DNA from: Candidatus Eiseniibacteriota bacterium
Lineage (GTDB): Bacteria > Eisenbacteria > RBG-16-71-46
Reading direction: 5' to 3'
DNA length: 32,941 nucleotides
Assembly (NCBI GenBank): GCA_016223045.1
Contig: JACRPT010000096.1
Coordinates: forward strand, 25,596-58,536
Translations under genes and position numbers: made by a program
The notes under the pieces: generated by a model
What the model saw: the letters and a program-made list of their open reading frames with translations, nothing else
What the model was told of the DNA's origin: nothing
The model's database searches: none
Part shown: in pieces, positions 9,257-16,016 of the stretch
Layout of the letters: each line of letters starts with the position of its first letter
Numbering within the stretch: position 1 is the stretch's first letter

Positions 9257-10185
9257 CGCACCACCTCGGCGCTGTGCAGCGCCTCGGGCGGCACGTCGCG
9301 GCCGAGCGCCCGGGCCGTCGCCTGGTTGAGGATGACGCGCGTGCGCCGGAGCGGCGCGACGGCGATGTCGCCCGCACGGTCGCCGCTCTGGATGCGGCGC
9401 ACCGCCTCGGCGGCGCTCGCGCCCATCCAGCCGTAGTCGGGCGACACCGCGAGCAGCGCCCCGGCGCGTACCAGCGATTCGGAGAACACGAGCAGGGGTT
9501 TGCGGTGCTCGAGCGAGAGGTCCAGCAGGAAGTGGAACGCCTCGGGCGTGGCCACCGTGGGATCGGCCGGCATCCACAGCGCGTCCACCTGGGTGACCAC
9601 GCCGCGGGCCGCCTTCGGGAGCTCCGGGAGGCTCGCGATGGGGACGCCGATCAGCGTGATCCCCGTCTCGTCGGCCGCGGCGCGGGCGCGGCGCGCGAGA
9701 TCGGCTCCGGTGGCGCGGCCGTAGAACAGCCCGATGCGCTTCACGTCGGGCGCCACGCCGCGCAGCGCGTCGATCTCGCTGACCGGCGGGACGTCGGACG
9801 AGACGCCGGTCACCCACGCCGCCGCCAGCTCGAAGCGCTCGAAGTTCGGCACCACGCAGAACACCAGCGGGAGGCGTGGCAGGCGGTCGCGCGCGAACAG
9901 CGCCGCCTTGAGCCCCACGGCCACCACGGCGTCGGGACGCGCGGCGAGGACGCGGCGCTCGAGCGCGGCGGGATCGCCGTCGGCGAGCGACAGCGGCATC
10001 ACGCCGCTGCGGCAGCTCTCGAGGAATCCGGCGGCGGTCCGGTCGTACGCGTCGAGGGCCCCCGACTTGAGCAGCACGACGATCCCGGCCGCCGCGGGTG
10101 TGGTGGGGAGGGCCGAAAGCGGCGCCACGCTCGCGACCAGGGTCACGAGCGCAGCGAGGGGGCGCCGGGTGGAGCGGTGGATCAT
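9253..10185 (-). CDS. Periplasmic ABC-type substrate-binding protein without cognate transporter
   Basis: Predicted secreted protein of 310 aa with an N-terminal signal (Arg-rich start, hydrophobic core LAALVTLVASVAPL, Ala-rich cleavage region before AAGIVVLLKSG). The fold resembles the ABC_sub_bind family (PF04392, TrpX-like binding proteins): ALERRVLAARPDAVVAVGLKAALFA, then PLVFCVVPNF, VTGVSSDVPP, VKRIGLFYG and the late ARRVILNQATARALG-type ending (here TRVILNQATARALG). Its start overlaps the receptor gene stop, and its stop overlaps the kinase start, both as ATGA. No permease or ATPase is adjacent, so it probably acts as a ligand-binding partner of the kinase or a periplasmic carrier between receptor and sensor; this role is inference. 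Confidence 0.8.
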   Translation of the reverse strand: MIHRSTRRPLAALVTLVASVAPLSALPTTPAAAGIVVLLKSGALDAYDRTAAGFLESCRSGVMPLSLADGDPAALERRVLAARPDAVVAVGLKAALFARDRLPRLPLVFCVVPNFERFELAAAWVTGVSSDVPPVSEIDALRGVAPDVKRIGLFYGRATGADLARRARAAADETGITLIGVPIASLPELPKAARGVVTQVDALWMPADPTVATPEAFHFLLDLSLEHRKPLLVFSESLVRAGALLAVSPDYGWMGASAAEAVRRIQSGDRAGDIAVAPLRRTRVILNQATARALGRDVPPEALHSAEVVR

Positions 10186-12173
10186 CGAGCGGGGCGCGCG
10201 CGCAGCGTGGCGGTCAGGTAGAGCGTGCGCGGGTCCTGGAGGATCTGGCCCTGCGCGTGTTCCTCGGACCCCGGGTCGCCGTAGCGGGCGTCGAGCAGGT
10301 TCTTGGCCTCGACCCCGAGCGTGAGGTCGCGGGCGAAGCGACGCGCGACGCGCGCGTCGGCGACCAGCGCGGCGGCGGTGCGCCAGCCGGGCAGCGTGAT
10401 GCGCGACGAGAGGTAGCGCACGCCGAGTCCGAGCGACCACGGTCCCTCGAGCGGGGCGTGGGACGCTACCAGGTGCGCGTTCCACCGCGCCGAGTTCGAC
10501 AGCTCGGCTCCCGTGTCGTGGTCGCGGCTCAGCTGCCAGGCCAGCGCCCCGCGCACGCGCGTGGCGGCGGAAACGACGAGCTGCAGCTCGCCCTCGACCC
10601 CGCGCGCGTCCACCCGGGCGCGGTTCTGGAACCTGGTGTTCCCGACGGAATCCACCTCGACCAGATCGATCAGGTCCTGGATCCGGTTGCCGTACGCGGA
10701 CGCGATCGCCGTGAGCGCCCCTGCCGTGTGCTCGAGCGAGGTCTCGAGGCTCGCCACGCGCTCGGGGCGCAGCGTCGAGGTCCCGGGCGGCCCGTAGGTG
10801 CCGTAGAGGTCGCTCTCGTAGGGCGTGGGCGCGCGGAAGGCGGTCCCGGTCAGCACCTTCCACGTGGTGCCCGGCGCCACGCGCCACACCAGGTCGAGCC
10901 GCGGGCTCACCACCGGCTGGTAGCTCGAGTAGCCGTCCAGGCGCGCGCCGGCGGTGAGGCGGATGCCGTTGGCGAAGCGGGTCTCGTCCTGCAGGTAGAC
11001 CGCGCCCAGCCGGCTCCTGATGTTCTCGTCGTAGTACAGGTAGAAGGGGTCCTGCACGTAGTTCTTGAGGTGGGCGCGCACGCGGAGCTGGCCCTCCAGG
11101 CCCAGCGTGAGCGCCGAGTGCCGTCCGGCCGACCAGTTCGCGCGCCACTCGGTGCCGAGCACGTCGCCTTCGCCGACGTCCGGGTCCACGACCCGCGCGC
11201 TGTCCTGCTCGTAGACGTAGGTGCCGTGGTAGCGCGCGCCGTCCCACCAGGCGCGCCCGTGCAACTCGAGCTCGTCCGCGACCTGCCGGGTGCCGGCGAG
11301 CTCGACGAAGTCGTGGCCGTCCCAGGTGCGGTTGCGCGGATCGCCGAACACGGTGCCGAAGGCGCCGGTGGGGATGGTCTTCCGGCGTTCGTTGAACTTG
11401 GCGGCCAGCCGCAACCCGGACCACTCCGCGCTGCCGAGGAACCCCACCGCCGACTCGCCGTCGAGCCCGATCGCCCGCCCCGCGAGGCTGGAGGGCTGGT
11501 CGTATTCGGGGAAGAAGAGGTCGGGGCCCCGCGCGTTCAGCCACGAGCCGCTGATGCGCCACTCGGGGCGCCCCGGCCGGGCCGAGGCCACCGAGGCGTA
11601 GCCGCGGCCCTCGCGCGCGCCGCCGCCCCAGCCGCCCACGCTGACACCGGGTTCGCTGCGCGGCCGGCGCGTGACCACGTTCACCACCGCGAGCACCGCG
11701 TAGCTGCCGTAAAGCGTCGAGCCCGGGCCGCGCACCACCTCGATGCGCTCCACGTCCTCGAGGTTGAGCCCGAGATCGGCGTCGAAGTAGGCGTCGCCGT
11801 AGACGTTGCCATTCAGCGTGTGACCGTCGAGGGCGAGCAGCACCTTGTTGGCGTAGTCGCCGGGACGCTGCAGCCCGCGCACGCCGAGGTAGTAGTAGTT
11901 GCGGTCGTAGGTCACGGTGAGCCCGCGCACCCAGCGCAGCGCCTCTCCCAGCGTGTGGTAGCCGTTGGCGCGGATCTCGGCGGCGGTGATGACCGTGACC
12001 GAGGAGGGAGTCTCGGAGATCGGCTGGGGGCGCTTGAGCGCTGCCGTGACCGTCTGCTCCTCACGGACCATGGAGAACGGATCGTCCGTGACCTGCGCGG
12101 CGTGCGCCGTCGCGGCCTCGGCCGCGACCAGCAGGAGCGCCGCAGCGAACTGTGGTTTCCTGGGCGTCGACAA
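10182..12173 (-). CDS. TonB-dependent outer-membrane receptor
   Basis: Outer-membrane active-transport channel, 663 aa from a TTG start. TTG at 12173 is preferred because GGAGGT lies 7 nt upstream and a signal peptide follows at once (PQFAAALLLVAAEAATAHA); no ATG or GTG stands in a comparable place. The plug domain (about 40-165) has TPSSVTVITAAEIRANG, LRWVRGLTV, LGVRGLQRPGDYANKVLLALDG and DVERIEVVRGPGSTLYGS. The rest is a 22-strand-type barrel rich in alternating aromatic/polar strands, with GARLDGYSSYQPVVSPRLDLVWR and TGTAFRAPTPYE characteristic of the family. The C-terminus ends ATLRARPAR rather than in an aromatic residue. No N-terminal STN signalling domain is seen. It heads a three-gene operon with a binding protein and a kinase. 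Substrate not determinable (siderophore, cobalamin or another ligand). Confidence 0.92.
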   Translation of the reverse strand: MSTPRKPQFAAALLLVAAEAATAHAAQVTDDPFSMVREEQTVTAALKRPQPISETPSSVTVITAAEIRANGYHTLGEALRWVRGLTVTYDRNYYYLGVRGLQRPGDYANKVLLALDGHTLNGNVYGDAYFDADLGLNLEDVERIEVVRGPGSTLYGSYAVLAVVNVVTRRPRSEPGVSVGGWGGGAREGRGYASVASARPGRPEWRISGSWLNARGPDLFFPEYDQPSSLAGRAIGLDGESAVGFLGSAEWSGLRLAAKFNERRKTIPTGAFGTVFGDPRNRTWDGHDFVELAGTRQVADELELHGRAWWDGARYHGTYVYEQDSARVVDPDVGEGDVLGTEWRANWSAGRHSALTLGLEGQLRVRAHLKNYVQDPFYLYYDENIRSRLGAVYLQDETRFANGIRLTAGARLDGYSSYQPVVSPRLDLVWRVAPGTTWKVLTGTAFRAPTPYESDLYGTYGPPGTSTLRPERVASLETSLEHTAGALTAIASAYGNRIQDLIDLVEVDSVGNTRFQNRARVDARGVEGELQLVVSAATRVRGALAWQLSRDHDTGAELSNSARWNAHLVASHAPLEGPWSLGLGVRYLSSRITLPGWRTAAALVADARVARRFARDLTLGVEAKNLLDARYGDPGSEEHAQGQILQDPRTLYLTATLRARPAR

Positions 12174-12201
12174 GGCGATGACCTCCGTGTCGGGAGTGTT
12201 C

Positions 12202-12238
12202 CGGGTGGACTCCAGGGCGGCATGAGCCACCCGGCTCG
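12202..12238 (-). promoter_or_regulatory. Two mutually exclusive hairpins in the TonB-receptor leader
   Basis: On the minus-strand transcript, GAGCC-gggt-GGCTC (12225-12238) and a larger stem CGGGTGGCTC...GAG-t-CCACCCG (12202-12233, 10 bp with one bulged T) share the GGCTC strand, so only one can form. The larger stem ends about 13 nt before the GGAGGT ribosome-binding site. This resembles an attenuation or riboswitch expression platform, but no known riboswitch class was recognised. Confidence 0.4.
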
Positions 12239-12283
12239 TGGGTTTTCGGCAGGCCGGGTCGCGCGGATAAGTGGATTGTCGCG

Positions 12284-12300
12284 GTTCGGCCGCTCCGAAC
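12284..12300 (-). repeat. Inverted repeat upstream of the receptor leader
   Basis: A perfect 6-bp inverted repeat with a 5-bp centre (GTTCGG-5-CCGAAC) lies about 110 bp upstream of the receptor start codon. It could be an operator or part of a longer leader structure. No convincing -35/-10 pair was found next to it. Confidence 0.35.
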
Positions 12301-12493
12301 GGCCCTTCGGGCATCGAGTTGGGGCAATCGCTGCGGGATGGTGAACGAGCCGCGGAGCGGAGGAGTCGCGGAGCACGGCAGGGCGGCTGCGAGATGGCGC
12401 GCGGACGCCGGCAACGCGCGCCCGGCGGGAGGTCTGCCGTGGATGAAGAACGGCGGGGACCTTCGCATCATCCCCCATCGGTCCGGGTCGGAA

Positions 12494-12510
12494 CGCCCAG
12501 TTCCTGGGCG
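12494..12510. promoter_or_regulatory. 17-bp palindrome, candidate enhancer-binding-protein site
   Basis: CGCCCAG-ttc-CTGGGCG is a perfect 7+7 inverted repeat. It is centred about 165-170 bp upstream of the start point predicted from the sigma-54-type promoter, the usual distance for a bacterial enhancer-binding-protein dimer site. Only one copy is seen. Confidence 0.4.
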
Positions 12511-12641
12511 GCGGAGTGTCGGCTGGCGCGACGGCTTTTGCCGTGGGTCCACGCGATCGCCCGCGCGCCTCCTCCACCTCGTGACCGCGAACGCCCACCG
12601 CCGATTCGACTTGGCAGGGGCGCCGCGGCGCGGCTGTGGCG

Positions 12642-12659
12642 TTGGCCTGCTCATTGCAA
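12642..12659 (+). promoter_or_regulatory. Sigma-54-type (-24/-12) promoter for the Flp/Tad operon
   Basis: TTGGC-CTGCTCA-TTGCAA matches the -24 element TTGGC and -12 element TTGCA, with the GG and GC dinucleotides exactly 12 bp apart. Compared with the TGGCACG-N4-TTGC consensus, only the A and C of the -24 box differ. Predicted transcription start is near 12669, giving a leader of about 148 nt before flp. Pilin genes are known sigma-54 targets in several bacteria; for this locus it is a prediction. Confidence 0.6.
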
Positions 12660-12714
12660 CCTTCAATGATGTGCTGTGCGCTCCGGCCGCGGCGGTCGTG
12701 CTGCATCCTCGCTC

Positions 12715-12762
12715 CGGTCCGGCGCATGCATGCAGACCGTCGCCCCCGCGGCGTTCGGACCG
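12715..12762 (+). promoter_or_regulatory. Possible stem-loop in the flp 5' leader
   Basis: CGGTCCG (12715-12721) can pair perfectly with CGGACCG (12756-12762), enclosing a loop that contains the self-complementary GCATGCATGC (12724-12733). A competing 5-bp pairing with GACCG at 12735-12739 also exists. It sits inside the long leader predicted from the sigma-54-type promoter. Confidence 0.3.
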
Positions 12763-12816
12763 TCCCTCCGGCAAGCTGCCGATATCTCAGACCCCAAGTG
12801 AGGAGTCGCCCGCACC

Positions 12817-12993
12817 ATGCTCAACACCATTCGCAGATTCGTCCGTGACGAGAAGGGCGAGGATCTGATCGAGTACGGCCTGCTGGCCGCCTTCGTGGCC
12901 GCCATCGCCCTGCTCGTGCTCACCAGCCCGAACCTCAAGAACGCCATCAGCTCGGCCTTCGCCAAGGCGTCGTCGGTCCTCGGCGTCGTCTAG
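12817..12993 (+). CDS. flp: Flp-family type IVb pilin
   Basis: Major pilin subunit of the Tad (tight adherence) pilus, 58 aa. The N-terminal leader is basic and short (MLNTIRRFVRDEKG), and the predicted prepilin-peptidase cut after Gly14 leaves a 44-residue mature pilin starting EDLIEYGLLAAFVAAIALLV. The Glu-Tyr pair (Glu19-Tyr20, mature positions 5-6) is the Flp hallmark, followed by the hydrophobic assembly helix and a short tail NLKNAISSAFAKASSVLGVV. A GAGGAG-like ribosome-binding site lies about 12 nt upstream. First gene of the Tad operon, 24 bp before the prepilin peptidase gene. Length and motif agree well with the family. Confidence 0.93.
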   Translation: MLNTIRRFVRDEKGEDLIEYGLLAAFVAAIALLVLTSPNLKNAISSAFAKASSVLGVV

Positions 12994-13017
12994 CCGGGAG
13001 CGGCGACTCCTCCGTCC

Positions 13018-13530
13018 GTGAACGTCCCGCTCTGGGTCGCGGCGCCGGTCATCGTCCTCACGGCGCTGGCGACCGGGGCGGACCTGCGGACGCGGAAAGT
13101 CCCGAACCTGCTGACGGGCCCCGCGCTCCTGCTGGGGATCGGGGCCCACCTGGCCCTCGGCGGCACCTCCGGCGCGCTCGGCGCGCTGGCCGGAGCCGTT
13201 GTTGCCGGGCTGCTGCTGTTACCCGGCTGGCTGTCGGGTTGGATGGGAGCCGGAGACGTCAAGCTGATGGCGGCGGTCGGAGCCTGGCTCGGTTTCCCGC
13301 TTGGCGTGTATGCCGCTCTGGCCGCGCTGGTGGCGGGTGGCGTGATCGCGCTGGTGGTGGCCGCGCGCCACGGCGTCCTGGTGCAGTCGCTCCGCGGGGC
13401 CTTCCTCCTGATCCCGGGGGCCCCCGGGGGGAGCGCCCGCACCGGGCCGCCGTCGCACGCGGGTCTCAGGTTCCCCTTCGCGCTGGCCATCCTGGCGGGC
13501 TCACTGTTCGCCTTGTGGCGGGCCAGGTAG
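13018..13530 (+). CDS. cpaA: Prepilin peptidase, CpaA/TadV type
   Basis: Inner-membrane aspartic peptidase (A24 family) that removes the leader from Flp and the pseudopilins. It has 170 aa and a GTG start, with about five to six hydrophobic segments. The two catalytic aspartates are visible: Asp22 in ATGADLRTRKVPN and Asp81 in GWMGAGDVKLMAAVGAWLG, the GxGDxKLM motif. It lacks the N-methyltransferase domain of PilD-type enzymes, as usual for CpaA. Position directly after flp fits its role. Confidence 0.92.
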   Translation: MNVPLWVAAPVIVLTALATGADLRTRKVPNLLTGPALLLGIGAHLALGGTSGALGALAGAVVAGLLLLPGWLSGWMGAGDVKLMAAVGAWLGFPLGVYAALAALVAGGVIALVVAARHGVLVQSLRGAFLLIPGAPGGSARTGPPSHAGLRFPFALAILAGSLFALWRAR

Positions 13531-13551
13531 CGGCCGATAACGAGGACTGCC

Positions 13552-13959
13552 ATGCGAAAGCCCCTTCGCGTCCGAATCCGTGACGGACAACGCGGCGCAT
13601 CTCTGATCGAGTTCGCGCTGGTGCTGCCGCTCATGCTGGTGGTCACCTTCCTGGTCGTGGACTTCGGTCGCGCCTTCTTCATGCGGAACGTGCTCCAGCA
13701 GGCGGCGCGCGAAGGGGCCAGGCAACTCGCGGTGGGCGCCTCGCCCGACAGCATCCAGGCCCGCGTGACGCCGCTCGCCAGCCTGTCGGGCGCGGGCTCG
13801 ATCAGCTTCGATCTGCAGCCGTCGTACGGCAACGGGCAGGTCCGGTCGGTGGTGACGGGCCAGTTGCGCTGGCTGTACCCCGGGCTCCTGAGGTTCCTGG
13901 GAGCGTCCGGGGATTCGATGACACTCACCGGCGCGTGCACGATGCGTCGCGAGTACTAG
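13552..13959 (+). CDS. tadE: TadE-like minor pseudopilin
   Basis: Minor pilin-like protein of the Tad system, 135 aa. The basic N-terminus ends in QRG|ASLIEFALVLPLMLV: prepilin-peptidase cleavage after Gly15 would leave Glu20 at mature position 5, as in TadE/TadF. The hydrophobic helix is followed by the conserved stretch DFGRAFFMRNVLQQAAREGAR and a C-terminal beta-rich domain with one Cys near the end. Start ATG at 13552, 21 bp after cpaA. Confidence 0.88.
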   Translation: MRKPLRVRIRDGQRGASLIEFALVLPLMLVVTFLVVDFGRAFFMRNVLQQAAREGARQLAVGASPDSIQARVTPLASLSGAGSISFDLQPSYGNGQVRSVVTGQLRWLYPGLLRFLGASGDSMTLTGACTMRREY

Positions 13960-13974
13960 GAAGGAAGGGACGCC

Positions 13975-14838
13975 ATGGTGACGGCGAACAACGGACGTGC
14001 GTTCATGGGGCTGGCAGTCGTGCTCGGGCTGGCGGCCGCCGCGGTCGGTTACCTCGGGCTCAACTCGCTGGCCAGCCGGGCGGCCACCTCGGGCAGCCGG
14101 AACCTGCGCGACGTGGTCGTGACGGCGACCGACCTCACCTTCGGCGTGAAGCTCGAGAAGACGATGCTGCGCGTCGTGAGGTACCCGAAGGAGTCGGTGC
14201 CGATGGGCGCCTTCTCGACCGTGGACTCGGTGGCGGGGCAGACCACCAAGGTGTTCCTGAGCGCCCGGGAACCCGTGACGGCGACCAAGCTGTCGTCGCG
14301 CGGCGGCGGGCTCTCGATGCTGGTGCGCCCCAACATGCGCGCCGTGAGCGTCGAGGTGAACCAGGTCTCCGGCGTGTCGGGCTTCGTCCTGCCCGGCGAC
14401 CGGGTGGACGTGCTGGTGACGGTCAACCGGGTCCAGGACATCGAGGAGGCCTTCACCAACACCATCCTCCAGAACACCGAGGTGCTGGCCGCCGGGCAGA
14501 AGACCGCGCAGCAGGACAACAAGCCGATCACCGTGCAGGCGGTGACGCTGCTGGTGAGCCCGCGGGGCGCCGAACAGCTGGCGCACGCCCAGCTCCAGGG
14601 CGTGCTGACCCTGGTGCTCCGCAATCCCGAGGACCAGGACACCCTGAGGGTGGCCTCGTACACGACCCACGAGCTGATGAGCTCGAACCGGAGACCGGCC
14701 CCGCCCTCGGCGAGGGTGGTGGTGAGGCAGGCGCCGGGGCCGGCGCCGCGGCACGCCGCCGAGCCCCGGAACGTGAGGATCATCCGCAGCGCCACCGTGA
14801 GCGAGCAGCCGGCGCCGCGGGATACGATCTCGAACTGA
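13975..14838 (+). CDS. cpaB: Flp pilus assembly protein CpaB/RcpC
   Basis: Periplasmic SAF-domain protein of the Tad secretion channel, 287 aa, thought to work with the secretin and to bind peptidoglycan or pilin. One N-terminal membrane anchor (about residues 10-30) is followed by a SAF domain (about 43-110; DVVVTATDLTFGVKLEKTML, then FLSAREPVTATKL) and the RcpC domain (about 115-240; VRPNMRAVSVEVNQVSGVSGFVLPGDRVDVLVT, then AQLQGVLTLVLRNPEDQ). The C-terminal tail is basic and Pro/Ala-rich. A GGAAGGGA ribosome-binding site precedes the ATG. The quoted long motifs are typical landmarks of the family. Confidence 0.9.
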   Translation: MVTANNGRAFMGLAVVLGLAAAAVGYLGLNSLASRAATSGSRNLRDVVVTATDLTFGVKLEKTMLRVVRYPKESVPMGAFSTVDSVAGQTTKVFLSAREPVTATKLSSRGGGLSMLVRPNMRAVSVEVNQVSGVSGFVLPGDRVDVLVTVNRVQDIEEAFTNTILQNTEVLAAGQKTAQQDNKPITVQAVTLLVSPRGAEQLAHAQLQGVLTLVLRNPEDQDTLRVASYTTHELMSSNRRPAPPSARVVVRQAPGPAPRHAAEPRNVRIIRSATVSEQPAPRDTISN

Positions 14839-14882
14839 CCACGAGGGTGCGGCCGCACCCCATGAACGAGCAGGAGGACAGG

Positions 14883-16007
14883 ATGCCATCGTCGGATCTC
14901 AGGGACGTGATGCGGGGCGCCGTGGCGGCGCTCCTCGTGGTGGTGGCGCTGGGGACGTCGGCCCTCGCCGCGGACATGCGTGAAAGGCTCAGGATCCCGG
15001 TCGGGCACGCGGAGGTGATCCCGTCGCCGGAAGAGGTGCGCACGGTCGCCATCGCCGAGCCGACCATCGCGGATGCCGCGGTGGGCTCGGCCCGCACGGT
15101 TGTGGTGAACGGCAAGGCCGTGGGCACCACGAGCCTGGTGGTCTACAACGAGGGCGGACGCTACCGGATCTACGAGATCGAGGTGTACGTTCCCAACTCC
15201 GAGAAGCAGGTCCTGCTCCACGTCTCGGTGGCCGAGCTGAACGACAATGCCAAGAAGCAGCTGGGCCTCGACTTCTTCGGCGAGGGCGAGAGCAGGAACC
15301 TCAACGGCCACCTCGAGGGCGGGCTGTTCAGCGCCAAGGCCTCGCACCCGGTCGTGCCCGTGGATCCCAGGGAGCCCCGCGGGCTCGAGCCGCTGCCGAA
15401 CACGGACGGCATCCTCAAGTACGCCAAGGTGGCGAACGTCAAGCTCACCGCGGCCTGGCAGGCGCTCGAGGAGAAGGGCGACATCCGCACCCTCGCCAAC
15501 CCCTCGCTGGTCGCGCGCAGCGGCGAGAAGGCGACCTTCCTCTCGGGCGGCGAGTTCCCGCTCCCGGTGCTCTCGGGCACCGGCACGAACGCGCAGACCG
15601 CGATCCAGTTCAAGGAGTTCGGGGTGCGCCTGGAGTTCACGCCCACGGTGCTGGACGACGGCTCGATGCGCATCAAGGTCCAGCCCGAAGTGAGCGAGAT
15701 CGACAACACCCGCTCGGTGATCGTGGCGGGCTTCGTCGTGCCGACCCTGGCGGTGCGCCGCGCCCTGACCACCGTCACCATGAACGCCGGTGAGTACCTG
15801 GTCATCGGCGGGCTCAAGCAGACCGGCAAGAGCAAGGTCGTGCGCAAGGTGCCGATCCTCGGTCACATCCCGCTGCTCGGCTGGCTCTTCACCAACGTCC
15901 ACGACGAGACCTCGAGCAAGGACCTGCTGGTGGTGGTCACGCCCGAGCTGGTCGAGGCTGCTTCCACGATGCCGGCCCTGCCAACAGACAAGCCCGCAGG
16001 GAAGTAA
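14883..16007 (+). CDS. cpaC: Tad secretin, CpaC/RcpA type
   Basis: Outer-membrane pore for the Flp pilus, 374 aa. The start at 14883 is preferred over an in-frame ATG at 14862 because AGGAGG (14872-14877) is well placed for it. A signal peptide (to about ALAADM, residue 30) is followed by the pilus-formation N-terminal domain (about 35-102; RIPVGHAEVI, VNGKAVGTTSLVVY), a linker with secretin N-like sequence, and the secretin C-domain (about 190-355) with GEFPLPV, FKEFGVRLEFTPTV and VPILGHIPLLGWLF, the classic VPXLGXIPXLGXLF motif. It is shorter than many CpaC proteins (450-600 aa). No CpaD or other lipoprotein pilotin was seen. Confidence 0.92.
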   Translation: MPSSDLRDVMRGAVAALLVVVALGTSALAADMRERLRIPVGHAEVIPSPEEVRTVAIAEPTIADAAVGSARTVVVNGKAVGTTSLVVYNEGGRYRIYEIEVYVPNSEKQVLLHVSVAELNDNAKKQLGLDFFGEGESRNLNGHLEGGLFSAKASHPVVPVDPREPRGLEPLPNTDGILKYAKVANVKLTAAWQALEEKGDIRTLANPSLVARSGEKATFLSGGEFPLPVLSGTGTNAQTAIQFKEFGVRLEFTPTVLDDGSMRIKVQPEVSEIDNTRSVIVAGFVVPTLAVRRALTTVTMNAGEYLVIGGLKQTGKSKVVRKVPILGHIPLLGWLFTNVHDETSSKDLLVVVTPELVEAASTMPALPTDKPAGK

Positions 16008-16016
16008 GAGGATCCC

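Larger units (their letters stand above)
12174..12816. other. 643-bp gene-free control region between divergent receptor and pilus operons
   Basis: No convincing gene was found; open frames here lack ribosome-binding sites and family resemblance and some run into flp in another frame. The region holds the receptor-side hairpins (12202-12300), a 17-bp palindrome (12494-12510), a small hairpin ACGGC-TTTT-GCCGT (12531-12544), a sigma-54-type promoter (12642-12659) and a potentially structured flp leader (12715-12762). Confidence 0.6.

Noticed and set aside
6803-9436. Long plus-strand frame opposite the histidine kinase
   Set aside because: The kinase on the minus strand has every catalytic motif; the opposite frame is a GC-driven shadow.
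12174-12300. Cobalamin riboswitch upstream of the TonB receptor
   Set aside because: Alternative hairpins are present, but no B12-box-like sequence could be found on the minus strand.
10098-12344. Long plus-strand frame opposite the TonB receptor
   Set aside because: The minus-strand frame has receptor motifs and a signal peptide; the plus frame is compositionally arbitrary and lacks a ribosome-binding site.
12338-12868. Frames in the region upstream of flp that might be a leader peptide or small gene
   Set aside because: They overlap the sigma-54-type promoter or run into flp in another frame, have no ribosome-binding site, and resemble no family.
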